A program made the position numbers and the translations under genes. From positions 124,001 to 188,000 of the forward strand of contig QJPP01001944.1 in NCBI GenBank assembly GCA_003996215.1: DNA of 64,000 nucleotides. The letters run 5' to 3'. Source of the stretch: Jaltomata sinuosa (taxonomy: Eukaryota > Streptophyta > Magnoliopsida > Solanales > Solanaceae). Each line of letters starts with the position of its first letter. The stretch's first letter is position 1. The notes under the pieces were generated by a model. It saw only the letters and a program-made list of their open reading frames with translations. It searched no databases and was not told the DNA's origin. Shown piece after piece: positions 11,156 through 22,765 of this stretch.

Positions 11156-11580
11156 AGAATGCTCTTTTTGCTCGTATTTCCTTCCGTTTCTATGTTTGTC
11201 CCTATTTCCTGAAAACATACCATAAAACATCAAAAACGACGACGGTTGCTTGAGATCTCACGATTATTCTTAGTTTAAAGGCGTCGAAAGTGCCATAAAA
11301 TGGCGGCACATCAAGAATCGTCAATGTCGATTAGACTTGTTATATGTGGTTGATAAGTTAAGGAGGATACTTGGGATCTGGTTATAATGTTGGTTGTGGT
11401 TACTTGTCGAGCATGGCCCTGGGGGTCATTGGGACGGTTTGTTCTAGCAGGTGGCAATATGACAGTTGCGGTCTACATCACTAAGTAGTGGGGTTTACTC
11501 CGGGTTATTGAGTCATAGTGGTTGACTGGGATAAGGGGATGGTTGTCAGGGTATGGGCATATATATCGGGTAAAGACAAC

Positions 11581-11790
11581 TGTGACTTGGGAAGTCTAGA
11601 TGACAAGTGTGATTTGGGAAGTCTAGGTAAAAAGTGTGACTTGGGAAGTCTATGTGACAAGTGTAACTTGGGAAGTCTAGGTGATAAGTGTGACTTGGGA
11701 AGTCTAGGTGCCAAGGTGACTTGGGAAGTTTAGGTGCCCAAGGTGACTTGGGAAGTCTAAGAGTCAAGGTGACTTGGGAAGTCTAAGGGA
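11581..11790 (+). repeat. About 27-bp minisatellite, eight units, in solo LTR
   Basis: Eight units of GTGACTTGGGAAGTCTAGGT plus a short variable tail (units 25-27 bp). It lies in the 3' third of the solo LTR. The repetitive LPKSHLS-like and CDLGSLG-like ORFs on both strands are translation by-products. Confidence 0.85.
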
Positions 11791-14770
11791 TAGGCAGGTT
11801 GGGTGATGTTGAGTTTTGGTAAGGTGAATGTTGACGGGTTAAAGCATTTAACTTATGTATTTTTCTTGACTTCTTATATGACTGTATGAGTGGATTCGGG
11901 TTGACTGATGATGCCTACCAGTATGTGTGTTTGTACTGATTCTACTCTTGCTATACCTTTTGGTAAAGTCTGATTGCAGGGTTGGTGATGTTTCATAGGT
12001 ACACGATGATGGCAATCTCCAGCAACTCCTACTTCTTATTTCTATGGTGGAGTTGTGTCCTCTTTCATTTTTGTATCACCCTTGTAGTAGCTCTTGTACC
12101 GGCTTAGACTAGGTTCTCGGGAGGGCTGTTTTCAAATTGTAAAAAGTTTTTTCGCATATCTTGTAAACGTTTTTATATATTAAAAAGGCTTATTTCATGA
12201 TTTATTTATTTTCCGCATTACCTGTTGGTTCGGGTGATAAGGGTTCTCCTATCTAGGCGGATTAGAGTAGGTGCCTGCACGGCCCGGTAGTTGGGTCATG
12301 ACAGAGGAGAATGCGGGTAACCTTTTTACATAAGTATTTATAACCCGCTATGATTGTAGTAATATGAAGATATAAAATCTTTCTATAATTTACAGCCTCA
12401 ATATAATTTTAATGCCTTTGAAACTTAAAAAGTTTCTTATGAGACTTACTACAATCCCAATATTATAAACAATTTTATTTCCCTGGTAGTAACATGTTAT
12501 CTCTTCTGGAGCTCTTAATTAATTTTGTGTACTGTCACATATTTCATAACACCATTCATATGGTTAACATCTTCTTCAGTGAGAAAAATTATATTATTAT
12601 TGTCATGGTTATATAAGCAAGATCTCTTTCTTACTATACTTTTTCTTTAGTAATTTTTTTTCTTTTCTTTCTATAAAATCTGGCAAAATATATTTTTGAT
12701 GTACCATAAGTACACAGCCAATGACAAATTTGTGCAGTCACACAATAATATTCATTTAGGTTACAGTCAAGATGTTTATCGGCAAGAGTGATTCTTGCTT
12801 TTACCTTTTAGTAGTTTATGATAATACATGGTACAACATTTGTGATATAATCAAAGTATGTGACCAAATGACCATTTATACCAAAATATTTTCTTTTATT
12901 CTCTCAAACCTCCTGTAGAGGTGAGTTGTGGTACTTATCCAACCATATATAATTATGTTTTTATTCATAAACTTTATTATCATATGGGCGGACAACCATA
13001 CTTATCACAAGTCACATTCTCTTCAAGAAATAGACTAATTCATTGTATGTGCATCATAAATTTTATTTTAAGCCCTTTGTCATACATTGTCATTTGTCAT
13101 ATTTATATGACCCACCTCAACATCACTTTGAAAGATTAAGTATCTTCACTTTATTCCTTTTCTTTGATGAAGGATTTATAAAATTATCAAATTTGGTTGC
13201 ACTACAACTGAGTGTCCAATACCTTGCATACCAAATTGATGGTAAAGATTACCTTTACTTTTGAAGGATCATTTTGAAAACTTCATAATATTCTTTCTTT
13301 TATAATTACCACAGTGATGACTATTATCACTTTGTCCTTTGTCACGCTCATGTTTATTGGAACAATCATAATATTTATTTTGTCATCTTTCAGACTTATC
13401 ATATACTGCTATCACATTCACTTCAGGGAATGAATCATATTTAATGGGACGAATTTCATAATTGCTCATCAAGAGCACATTAGTTTTCTCAATCATTATT
13501 GTATCACCAATATAGTACATTGGAATTAAAATCTAATGTCTTACCCATATAAAGGCATGTTATGCCATAATATGATGAGACTTGAATCTACCATCTTATA
13601 ATCATCATACACCAGGACTTAACCCGATGCCTTAACGTATTTTAAAAAAAAATATTTTTAAATATTTCTTCTCAATTATTCCATCTCTTTTGGAGGTAAG
13701 CCGGGATACATTCACAACTAAATGCACGTTCATATTTATAAATTTTAGTAAAGTTTATCATATTCACTTCAGGGAATGAATCTGTATTGAAAATTCTCAT
13801 TCTTCAGGAATGGAACATAATCATCTGAACGTGTCTTAAGCATATCAAATTGTGATAGCTTAGAACCTCCTTTAAGATATTGCTACTTCAGGAGCAAATC
13901 GAGGCATACATATTATATATAAAAAAAAATTCTCCGACATATCTTTGTTTGTAATCACAACAAGCATATAAATTTTTTATTATTTTGGTGATCGTACATT
14001 TCTTGTAACCTATATTATAGTTCAAGTAGACCATAAAATCATGTCATAGTATCTCTCGATTTGTTTTTCATATTGTTCTCCAACAGTAAATTTGAGGCAT
14101 GATATAAATAATGTTTCTTTCAATACATATTTTCAGTAGTAATTATGGTGAACCTTAAATAAGATAATAAACTTAAGTATTTAGGCTATCTTTATTACTA
14201 TTAAAATTAGAATCACTATTCATGCTCAGTCACAAGCATAATCAAATTTCATAAACGTGATAAATATAATTATTTTTAAAACTCTGTTTCTCAAGCATAT
14301 CTTTTGATGTTAATATTCAAATTAACAATGGTATAAAATACATTTTATGTACTGAAAAAATAGTAACTAAAATAGCATTACCTATATAAATTAAGAAGCT
14401 TTGACAAGTTTATAATATAGCAATTAATAATAGTGTGTTATGCCATAGTCTATAAAATGCTTCTATATTCTCTTGAAAAGCAACGCCGAGTAAGTCTATA
14501 TGCTCCGAAAAATTGAATATGCTTCAAGTTTGTAAGTTGTATGCAATTTACACATGGATCCCATAATAAATAATTAAACTTGTTAACATTAATAAGGCCT
14601 TTAAATTTTAATGACCAAATAGAGTTATATGTCTCTATTAGTAAGTAAGTGATGATTACCTTTTGTGGTTAAGTTAGAGGTACTCCAACGAGTCTATAGA
14701 AACAGATTAATAACCAATCACCATAGAAATTAATTATAACAGTTGAGTTTGATAAGAATACCACCGAAGA

Positions 14771-14963
14771 TTTTTTATTTTTTTTTTGTTTTCCACCCGG
14801 TGTTCGATATCCGCATTGGAGCCCCGACTATTCCGGATCGCGCGTTGTAGGGCCTATTTGGGGTAGCGCTCCCAACAGGATTTTCTCCATACCCAGGGCT
14901 CGAACCCGAGACATTTGATTAAGAATGGAGCAGTCCCACCACTGCACCACAACCCAGGTTGGT
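14771..14963 (-). mobile_element. SolS-type SINE
   Basis: On the minus strand this starts ACCAACCTGGGTTGTGGTGC, has an A-box-like TGGTGCAGTGGT and a B-box-like GGTTCGAGCCC, and ends in an A-rich tail (T-rich on the plus strand, 14771-14790). It is flanked by imperfect duplications of ACCGAAGA plus a T run at 14763-14774 and ACCGAAGAATTT at 14964-14975. tRNA-derived heads with this wording are typical of Solanaceae SINEs. It would have used Pol III and LINE enzymes in trans. Confidence 0.85.
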
Positions 14964-15223
14964 ACCGAAGAATTTACTTACTGAGGCCTCGTTGGGATAT
15001 TGCCAATAACCACAATCTAATTGAGGATGCCACGGCCGGACGAACTAAGAAACAAGTTAGAAGTAATTTCAAATAATATTAAAGACTCGTACTAATAACG
15101 TGTTTTAAAATAAAAACAATATGTCAAAACTTAAATGATAAGAGGAGAAAGAAAGAGTTGTAGCAGTAGTAATTTTTCTTCTAATATTTCTTGGTATGTC
15201 TTTCATCTATAATATAAGGCCCC

Positions 15224-15232
15224 TTTTATAGG
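15224..15232 (-). promoter_or_regulatory. TATA box of probable Copia 5' LTR
   Basis: The minus strand reads CCTATAAAAGGGG just upstream of the Copia gag region on that strand. It is a canonical plant LTR TATA, but the LTR boundaries themselves were not resolved. Confidence 0.45.
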
Positions 15233-15250
15233 CCTCCAAACTTGGAGAAG

Positions 15251-16572
15251 TTGCATTGCTACAAAAGGCAATGATGTGGCATCCACAAAGCCACAAATGA
15301 TTTATAACAGTTTTCAGGTTTTTATTAATAAGGGAGAGGAATGTTTACTCATTTTTATTTATTTGAAATTTGGGGTAAGCAAACAATGATAGAAATAACT
15401 AAATTCTTTATTAACGAAGGAAGGAAGATTTGTTAATAAGGTTATGAATTTACACCAAGCCACAAAAACACATATAGAGTTAGCAAGTAATAATGTCAAC
15501 AATAATAATAAAATATAAAGAACGAAGAGAACTAAGAAGTGTGGGGCTCTTTGAGAGCCCAACTCCTAATACTTGACTCCAAAAGCACGCAATTCCGATG
15601 AAGAATGATAGTTGTCAGTCCAAAGATATTTGGGTCAAATACGAGTTTCGAATGAGAACTCCAGCTCTCCAGTTATACATGAAAACAAAAGAAAAAAAGA
15701 ATTAGGAACTTATCGAGAAAAAAAAAAGATAACAAAAAGAATCATAGATTGAGAGGAAGGTATAGGCTGAAACTCACAACTCTTAGAAAAAAAATAGAAG
15801 CAACATATTAATAAATGCCCGAGCTTTTGAACTATTATGTATTTTCACTTAGCATCATTTTACTATGAGACTTAAATGTCTACAGTATAAGTTAATACTC
15901 CCCCGTCTCAATTTATGTGGCATATTTCGAATTTCGAGATTCAAACAAGTCTATCTTTGACCGTAATTTTTTTTTATATTTTTTAAATATTTTGAATTGC
16001 CTATTATTGAGATTTGTAGTACTTTTTATGTAGTTTTCAAATATATAAATTTTATTTCAAAAAACTTAAAGATTGCATGTCCAAATTCACGGTCAAATTT
16101 AAACTGTTTGACTCTCGAGAAGTGAAAACTGCCACATAAAATGGGACAGAGGGAGTACTAATCATGATGAATTGCAAAAACAAACCCGAAACAACAATTT
16201 CTATATTGGAAATAGCCACAAGGGATGTTGATCAGAAGCCAAAACTGTTTTGAAGACACCATCAGTACACCTTTATAGAAAGATTGTAGCCATGCCTATG
16301 GACGGTTCAGGCAAGACACAAATAGGGCTTAGAACTAATATAGCAATCACTAACCTTTCGATATAATTTAATCTTAATTAATGACACTAAGATTTAAATG
16401 AGGAAGTAATAAGCACCATAAAGAGGGCAAACAGTCCATGAAATACATCAGACAGTAAGGAATCCAAAATATATATTATTTTTTTTGCGAAGTAAATTGC
16501 TATTTCTTTACTTATAACTTATAAATTTTAAGAGGTACTAAATTTGGAGCTTCAAAAATGATAGTCGGGGCA
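15251..16572. other. AT-rich intergenic/LTR-like sequence with one MITE
   Basis: No gene is visible. The left part (to about 15800) may be the remaining U3 of the Copia LTR. The Stowaway MITE at 15898-16155 lies within. From 16158 to 16572 I see only AT-rich sequence up to the Gypsy LTR boundary. Confidence 0.5.
15898..16155. mobile_element. Stowaway-type MITE
   Basis: 258 bp with terminal inverted repeats CTCCCCCGTCTCAATTTATG and its near complement ending GGGACAGAGGGAG. It is flanked by TA on both sides (15896-15897, 16156-16157), the hallmark of Tc1/mariner-derived Stowaway elements. No ORF. Confidence 0.9.
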
Positions 16573-17760
16573 TGTCACGACCATGAACGCCGTGAGTGGC
16601 ACCCACCCAACTCTCGGGTGAGCAAACCATCAACGACTCTGAACTTAACCGTTCTAACAGCTCAAAATCAGTGTGCAAGAAAATAAACTAGCAATTTCAT
16701 AACAATCTCAATACTATTATAAATAACCTGTGGAAAATCCCTCCCTAGAACCTGAAAGTTATCGTACCAAAACACTACCAAACATCTAGAATGCGGGGAT
16801 GCAACCCCAAAATAAACAAAAGTCTAAGCCCGTTGATAACGCTCAAACTACACCTCAAATTAACGAGGCGTAAGCGATCGTAGTCAAGTAAAGAACCCAA
16901 CAAGGTTGGGGTCGAATCCCACAGAGAATATGGTGAAGATCAAGCCTTTAGTGAATTAAGTAACTCGTAGTCAATTGTTTCCGGTAAATAAAAAGGGGGG
17001 TTTTGTGATCAACGTGAACAAAAGCAACAATTATGTAAGAGAAATAATCAGTAGGAGAGAATGAACTAGGGACGTGTTCACCATGGCTTTTGTAACAATG
17101 TCGATTCTAGGCTTAACCGGGTTCTTTCTATATGCTTGTCACGATGTGATTGCGTCAATTGTATCGTCTAAACGTCTCTCGACCAAATAAACAAATTTCC
17201 TTTTATCTTCTTTCGATCTAAAAAAGATGTGCTTTTTAGCTCTCAATCCTAACATCAAGTAGACTAATCCAGTTACGACATTAATCTTTAAGACGAGAGT
17301 TGGTAGTCTCGAATCCTTGTCGTTAATCAAGTTTTCCCGGTTTTAACTTCTTTACTCAAGCAAATTAAACCTAGGAATGTTCTAATGTTTGCAACCACTA
17401 GAAAACGTGACATAAAGTATGATTAACAACGTGACAATACATATATCGAACCCAACACTACCCGGAATCTATCTTGCTACGTTTGCCATGGCTCCCACAA
17501 CCCTAGTTGCGGGAGTTTTAGCTACTCATGCTCGAAGAAAAAGAGAAAATAGTTGTATTCATAATAAAGGGAAGAAAAGTCTTACAATATAATGAAACAA
17601 TCAATCTTCCAATATCCAAGAGCAAAAAATACCAAGAACTCACGAAAGAATCAAGAACACGAGTTCAATACAAATGAACCGTGTTGTTTGCTCTCAAAAA
17701 TATTTAAAACGTGTTTTAGAACTAATGCGTGAATAATAATAACATAAACCTAACATAGGG

Positions 17761-17769
17761 TATTTATAG
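17761..17769 (-). promoter_or_regulatory. TATA box of LTR
   Basis: CTATAAATA on the minus strand, conserved in position with the LTRs of the gag-protease element. Confidence 0.6.
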
Positions 17770-17814
17770 GAGTAGTAGAAACCAAATCCAAAACGGGCTA
17801 GGAATCCCCAAAAC

Positions 17815-17995
17815 GCGGGTCGCCGCTTGAAGCTACTGCCTAAGCGTGACGGCCAGGCTTGACGGACCGTCAGGGCAGTGACGGACCGTCGCCTGGGCCG
17901 TCACTGCTTGGCAGCAACACTGCCTCAAGTTGACGGTCCCAGTGACGGACCGTCACACCTCTGACGGGCCGTCACTCAGGCCGTCACTCTTAGGC
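17815..17995. repeat. GACGGACCGTC palindrome island
   Basis: Motifs GACGGACCGTCA, GACGGGCCGTCA and GTGACGGCC recur in both directions. The wording differs in detail from the related LTRs while the palindromic pattern is kept. Confidence 0.8.
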
Positions 17996-18862
17996 AGAAT
18001 GTTGTTTTTCGCGTCGTTTCTTCCGTTTCCGTGTTTGTTTCCATTTCCTACAAATACAACATAAAAACATCAAAAACAACAATGGTTGCTTGAAAACGTA
18101 CGATTGTTCTTAGTAAAAAGGAGTCGAAAGTGACGTAAGTTAGCGTCACATCAACACCCTCAACTTAAAACGTTCGCTTGGCCTCAAGCAACATAACATA
18201 AAACAATAATACGACTCAACCAAGAAACAAACTCATGTCTATAGCACTTCATGGTCAATCTAAACTTATTCAATTAAATCAGGCTCCCTCGTAGCACACG
18301 TATGTATGAAACACTAACTTGCAAGGATCCAAACATGTCACTCCGATATGATAGAATATTATGCATACACATACGCAGCTATCCTAACAATCAATCGACA
18401 ATATAGACATCTTAGTGCCCTCACCACAAAGAAATCCCACACACAAGATTTGGGACTCGGTAAGCGCTCACACTCACAACGATTTCAAACAATGCACATT
18501 CGATACCATAGGCTTGCCCTTACTATTCTATTTTGGTTCTTCAGAAAGCTACTCAGGATCACTACAGGACTTGTTTAGGCTTGTAATGAGGCTTCGGGTG
18601 CAGGTATGATACATTTAGGGGTTAGTGACTAAGCCCTCCTTGGAACCATTGACATCATATTACCACACAACTTTACTTTGTCCATCCTTATTCACCTTTT
18701 TTATTTCCTCGTTTCTAGCTACAGATGCGGCCTCTTTGTTTTGACAATTCTTTTTATTTCTTTTTTTGATCTTTTTTTTTTTTTCTTTCTTTTCTTAGGC
18801 ACACACCCGCATTTTCACTCTACTCACAACCAATCTCTTCCGTCCTCTTTTTCTTATCATTC

Positions 18863-19040
18863 ACCTCTATAGTAGCCACCCTCAACTTAGGCTGATTGCC
18901 TGAGTTGAGGTGCACGATGTCCTAGAGAGGACCAGGGCCAAAACAGGGTTTACCTCTATAGTAGCCACCCTCAACCTAGGCTGATTGCCTGAGTTGAGGT
19001 GCACGATGTCCAAGGAAGGACCAGGGCCAAAATAGGGATT
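18863..19040. repeat. Tandem duplication of an 89-bp hairpin-bearing segment
   Basis: Copies 18863-18951 and 18952-19040 each start ACCTCTATAGTAGCCACC and contain the 12-bp hairpin. The gag-protease element has one copy (around 6582-6670). Confidence 0.85.
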
Positions 19041-19825
19041 CAAAGTTAAACATGAATGGTGACAGGTTATTGAAAGAACAAGGTCAATTATGGCTCAAAC
19101 AGGGATCAAAAGGGGTTATTTATATTTGGACGGTCTTTTAGGTTAAGTGGACTGCACACAAAAAGGGCATGTGATCCTTTCCTAAGCAACCAAACTTCAA
19201 ACTTAACAAAATAGACCGGGCAAGTTCTAGATGCATGCACAGAGTAAGAATTTATAACAATAAGCTCACACACTCTTGGCACCAAGAAACTATATCGCTA
19301 CCAACTATCAAACAACCGCTCGGCTTAAGCATACTCATTCTAATCATAATCACACAATGACATTCAAGGATCCAGACAGTCAATCGTTTCAACATAAGTA
19401 CAAAACCAGAAAATTTTTTAAAGGGGCCTCGTTTTAGTTAACAAAAACGCCATGCTCATCACTATAGACACTAAAAAATTTAAAATAACAACCTAAACAT
19501 GCCGGTTCTACTAGATAGCACACCGGAGGGAAAAGAACACGGCAACAAAAACCCTCGGTGGTGACTCACAGGTTTCCCCACGAATTAATTAGACTATAAT
19601 ACAACAACAATTTATGGGTTGCCTCCCATACAGCGCCTAATTTAACGTCGCGGCACGACGCGGGTGTCTTGATTACTCAGACTTCATCAAGACACCCCAG
19701 ACTTAATAAACAACCGTATGCACAACTATATACCCTATAATAAACAAAAACAACAAATAAAAGTAAAAGCAGGAAAGTATGACTAAGAGTCAAATAAACA
19801 CACCAGACTTAATAAACAACCGTAT

Positions 19826-19843
19826 TCCCCGGCAACGACGCCA
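19826..19843 (-). other. tRNA-Asp primer binding site, one mismatch
   Basis: The minus strand reads TGGCGTCGTTGCCGGGGA. Compared with the perfect site at 9983-10000 it has one C-to-T change. Confidence 0.85.
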
Positions 19844-20779
19844 CTTTTTGATAACGCCCAAACTACACCTCAAATTAACGAAGCGTAAGCGGTCGTAGTC
19901 AAGTAAAGAACCCAACAAGGTTGGGGTCGAATCCCACAGAGAATATGGTGAAGATCAAGCCTTTAGTGAATTAAGTAACTCGTAGTCAATTGTTTCCGAT
20001 AAATAAAAAGGGGGGGTTTTGTGAACAAATCGTAAACAAAAGCAACAATAATGTAAGAGAATAATCAGTAAGAGAGAATGAACTAGGGACGTGTTCACCA
20101 TGGCTTTTGTAACAATGTCGATTCTAGGCTTAACCGGGTTCTTTCTATATGCTTGTTACGATGTGATTGCGTCAATTGTATCGTCTAAACGTCTCTCGAC
20201 CAAATAAACAAATTTCCTTTTATCTTCTTTCGATCTCAAAAAGATGTGCTTTTCTTAGCTCTCAATCCTAACATCAAGTAGACTAATCCAGTTACGGCAT
20301 TAATCTTTAAGACGAGAGTTGGTAGTCTCGAATCCTTGTCGTTAATCAAGTTTTCCCGGTTTTAACTTCTTTACTCAAGCAAATTAAACCTAGGCATGTT
20401 CTAATGTTTGCAACCACTAGAAAACGTGACATAAAGTATGATTAACAACGTGACAATACATATATCGAACCCAACGCTACCCGGAATCTATCTTGCTACG
20501 TTTGCCATGGCTCCCACAACCCTAGTTGCGGGAGTTTTAGCTACTCATGCTCGAAGAAAAAGAGAAAATAGTTGTATTCATAATAAAGGGAAGAAAAGTC
20601 TTACAATATAATGAAACAATCAATCTTCCAATATCCAAGAGCAAGAAATACCAAGAACTCACGAAAGAATCAAGAACACGAGTTCAATACAAATGAACCG
20701 TGTTGTTTGCTCTCAAAAATATTTAAAACGTGTTTTAGAACTAATGAGTGAATAATAATAACATAAACCTAACATAGGG

Positions 20780-20788
20780 TATTTATAG
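20780..20788 (-). promoter_or_regulatory. TATA box of LTR
   Basis: CTATAAATA on the minus strand directly downstream of the palindrome island. Confidence 0.6.
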
Positions 20789-20834
20789 GAGCCAAAGAAA
20801 CCAAATCCAAAACGGACTAGGAATCCCCAAAACG

Positions 20835-21010
20835 CGGGTCGCCGCTTGAAGCCACTGCCTAAGCGTGACGGCCAGGCTTGACGGACCGTCAGGGCAATGA
20901 CGGACCGTCGCCTGGGCCATCACTGCTTGGCAGCAACACTGCCTCAAGTTGACGGTCCCAGTGACGGACCGTCACATCTCTGACGGGCCGTCACTCAGGC
21001 CGTCACTCTT
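20835..21010. repeat. GACGGACCGTC palindrome island
   Basis: Same motif set as 17815-17995 with a few CpG-to-TpG or CpA changes. Confidence 0.8.
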
Positions 21011-21734
21011 AGGCAGAATGTTATTTTTCGCGTCTTTTCTTTCGTTTCCGTGTTTGTTTCCATTTCCTACAAATACAACATAAAAACATCAAAAACAACA
21101 ATGGTTGCTTGAAAACGTACGATTGTTCTTAGTAAAAAGGAGTCGAAAGTGACGTAAATTAGCGTCACATCACCCGTAACAAGTGGGCTATAACTGAAAT
21201 GAAAGAGATCAAGGTAGCTCGATCGAAGCAACTCACCCTTGATGTCTGAAAGCGCTGGGGCTATAGGTGAGGTCGCGTGTCAGCTGCCGGAAGATTTTCT
21301 GTACTCACAAAAAGAAAAGCAAGTGCAGAATCAGTACACAAACACCGTGTACTGGTAGGATCATCGATCAGCTCCAATAAACATAATATGAACAGTAAAC
21401 CATAACATAGTAAGGTACAGGAAACATGTAGTAAGTCAACAATTAGCCAGATATTAAATCCCTCTCTAAGCTTATTAACACATGAACTATATAACAACCA
21501 TTGACCCCACCTAAAAACAGCAATGTATACCCCTTTTCACATAACCCGGACACACCAAGGATCCCCCTAACATCACCTAAGCATTAGACTTGCAATCACG
21601 GTCTAATCTAAGACCAACCTCACCCTTAACATAAAATCACCCGACCTCTCACGGACCCTATGCAAATATCATAGTTCAAGAATGCAACCCGGTCCACTCA
21701 TAGAACCATCGAAGAATAAGACAATGCAATTAAG

Positions 21735-21895
21735 ACAACCCATACTAGGAATGGTACCCGAGCCAACCATTAAAATTCTTGTACCAGGCGTGGTACCCGA
21801 GCCAACTGTTAGTATACGCATACCAGGAGTGGTACCCGAGCCAACCATTAGTAATTTCCGTACCAGGCGTGGTACCCGAGCCAACCAAATATCAT
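21735..21895 (-). repeat. GGTACC minisatellite, four units, minus-strand LTR
   Basis: Four units containing GTACCAGGCGTGGTACCCGA and GCCAACC on the plus strand, the complement of the unit described at 3815-4008. Confidence 0.85.
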
Positions 21896-22604
21896 ACAAG
21901 TCCAAATCAATCACAACCAATGAAAAAACATACTTGTAAAACCAACAAACAAACAAAGAAGTTCATTTCACAAAACTGATTACCGGACTACTAGACATTC
22001 ACATTTCATTTCCTAAATATGCAACTCATACACTACTACAAAATAGTACGTGAACACATAATGTATGTTAGAATCAAAACCATCACCTACCTCGACATAT
22101 TCCAAGCTCTACTCAACTGGAGCTTTCCCGTTTCCTGAAGTTCTTGACGGTTCTTGATCTAAAATAACACACAATAACCAAAATCAATCCTTATGGCCTA
22201 CTAATTACCCGGATTATGCAAAATTCCAAATCTCAGGCTAACCATGATCATTCCACCTCTTTCCCAGGATTTCACACCATAAATTCACCTATTCCTATCA
22301 TTTTTATGGATACATTTAGAGAATTAAGGTCACATGATCATAATCTAGTGAAATAAACAACACCCAAGAACTTCTACATCATAGAATCCCCCCTTTTCCC
22401 ATATTCTACCATTCTAGGTCATTCCAAACCTTTCTCCAAGTCCATCCTTAGCAATTCTATAGTGTAGGAAAGATATTACGGAGTTTGGGGAGTAGCATCC
22501 TTACCTTTGGGATGAAAATCGCCCAAACTTGCCTTGCCCTTCTCCCAAAACGTCTTTGATAAAAACTGATTATTTTAGGGAAGTTTCTACATTAAATCCT
22601 ATCA

Positions 22605-22765
22605 CACACTGCTATAGTGGTCCTCCCCGCTATAGCAGTACCACCGTAGAAAAATTGACCGCTATGGCGGAGGCTGACTGACATTGACTCCCGCTGTAGT
22701 GGTATTTTCTCCGCTATGGCAGAGGTCGTTATGGAAGTGTGTCAACTGCTACGGTGGTTAACACG
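22605..22765. repeat. CTATAG palindrome island
   Basis: GCTATAGTGG, CCGCTATAGCAG and CCGCTATGGCGG motifs in both directions, in the LTR position equivalent to 50145-50290. Confidence 0.75.

Larger units (their letters stand above)
4542..11313 (-). mobile_element. Young non-autonomous LTR retrotransposon (gag-protease only, Athila/Tat-like)
   Basis: The element runs on the minus strand from 11313 to 4542 (6772 bp). It is bounded by a perfect 5-bp target duplication AGAAT at 4537-4541 and 11314-11318. Its two LTRs are the same length (1308 bp) and differ at only about 20 positions by eye. Next to the 5' LTR is an 18-nt site complementary to the 3' end of tRNA-Asp, the primer typical of Athila/Tat Gypsy elements. 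The only long ORF encodes gag plus an aspartic protease. The remaining 1.46 kb before the 3' LTR has no recognisable reverse transcriptase, RNase H or integrase. This resembles the terminal-repeat GAG (TR-GAG) elements described in plants, but here the protease is kept. It would need enzymes supplied in trans. Confidence 0.9.
10006..11313 (-). repeat. 5' LTR of the gag-protease element
   Basis: 1308 bp, minus-strand TGATGTGCC to GTTATCA. It is about 98.5% identical by eye to 4542-5849, most differences being transitions in CpG-containing motifs. Promoter elements: palindrome island 10985-11155 and TATA 10942-10950. Confidence 0.92.
2371..12303 (+). mobile_element. Solo Gypsy LTR (about 3.16 kb) split by a younger retrotransposon
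   Basis: The LTR begins TGTAATGATC at 2371 and ends GGGTCATGACA at 12303. Its two halves are 2371-4541 and 11319-12303; the intervening sequence is the nested element. The flanking five bases are AAGGA on the left and GAGGA on the right, a four-of-five match to a target duplication. No internal region or second LTR is present, so it is a solo LTR. It shares the GGTACC-type minisatellite and the CTATAG palindrome island with the LTRs at 49790 and 57194 but has a different 3' third, so it is a related, distinct family. It sits inside Copia pol. Confidence 0.75.
12304..15250 (-). pseudogene. Decayed Copia gag and 5' region, interrupted by a SINE
   Basis: This is the continuation of the minus-strand Copia whose pol is at 1226-2370. 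Around 13440-13300 the minus strand shows FPEVN followed by a basic, Y/N/K-rich stretch, which matches the gag C-terminal region of this Copia group. A second FPEVN-like block near 13790 suggests a local duplication or decay. The rest is AT-rich with no open frame, and I could not place the protease or a zinc knuckle. A Copia-type TATA box (minus) at 15224-15232 suggests its 5' LTR lies around 15.0-15.8 kb. Boundaries are approximate. Confidence 0.55.
16834..18153 (-). repeat. 3' LTR of the coding-free element
   Basis: 1320 bp, minus-strand TGATGTGACG to GCGTTATCA. Palindrome island 17815-17995 and TATA 17761-17769 on the minus strand. Confidence 0.9.
18154..19848 (-). other. Internal region of the coding-free element
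   Basis: It corresponds to the 3' internal region (5850-7200) of the gag-protease element plus about 150 bases next to the primer site, with gag-protease deleted in between. The join lies around 19580-19700, where two ACACCCCAGACTTAATAAACAACCGTA-like stretches occur (near 19692 and 19801). No ORF above 80 codons has any recognisable domain. Confidence 0.75.
16834..21172 (-). mobile_element. Coding-free LTR element related to the gag-protease element
   Basis: 4339 bp with LTRs at 16834-18153 and 19849-21172. It is bounded by a perfect CCCGT duplication at 16829-16833 and 21173-21177. LTR termini, TATA box, palindrome island, tRNA-Asp primer site and hairpins are all shared with the element at 4542-11313. 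The internal region is only 1695 bp and lacks the whole gag-protease ORF. The two LTRs differ at roughly 30 positions plus small indels, so it is recent. It must have been copied with gag and pol proteins supplied by others. Confidence 0.9.
19849..21172 (-). repeat. 5' LTR of the coding-free element
   Basis: 1324 bp. TATA box at 20780-20788 (minus) and palindrome island at 20835-21010. The target duplication CCCGT follows at 21173. Confidence 0.9.

Noticed and set aside
11505..11767. Repetitive ORFs on both strands
   Set aside because: They are read through the 27-bp minisatellite of a solo LTR; repeat units near multiples of three keep frames open by chance.
14880..14965. tRNA gene suggested by B-box-like sequence
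   Set aside because: Only A- and B-box-like parts of a SINE head; no complete cloverleaf, and the A-rich tail and TSDs identify a SINE.
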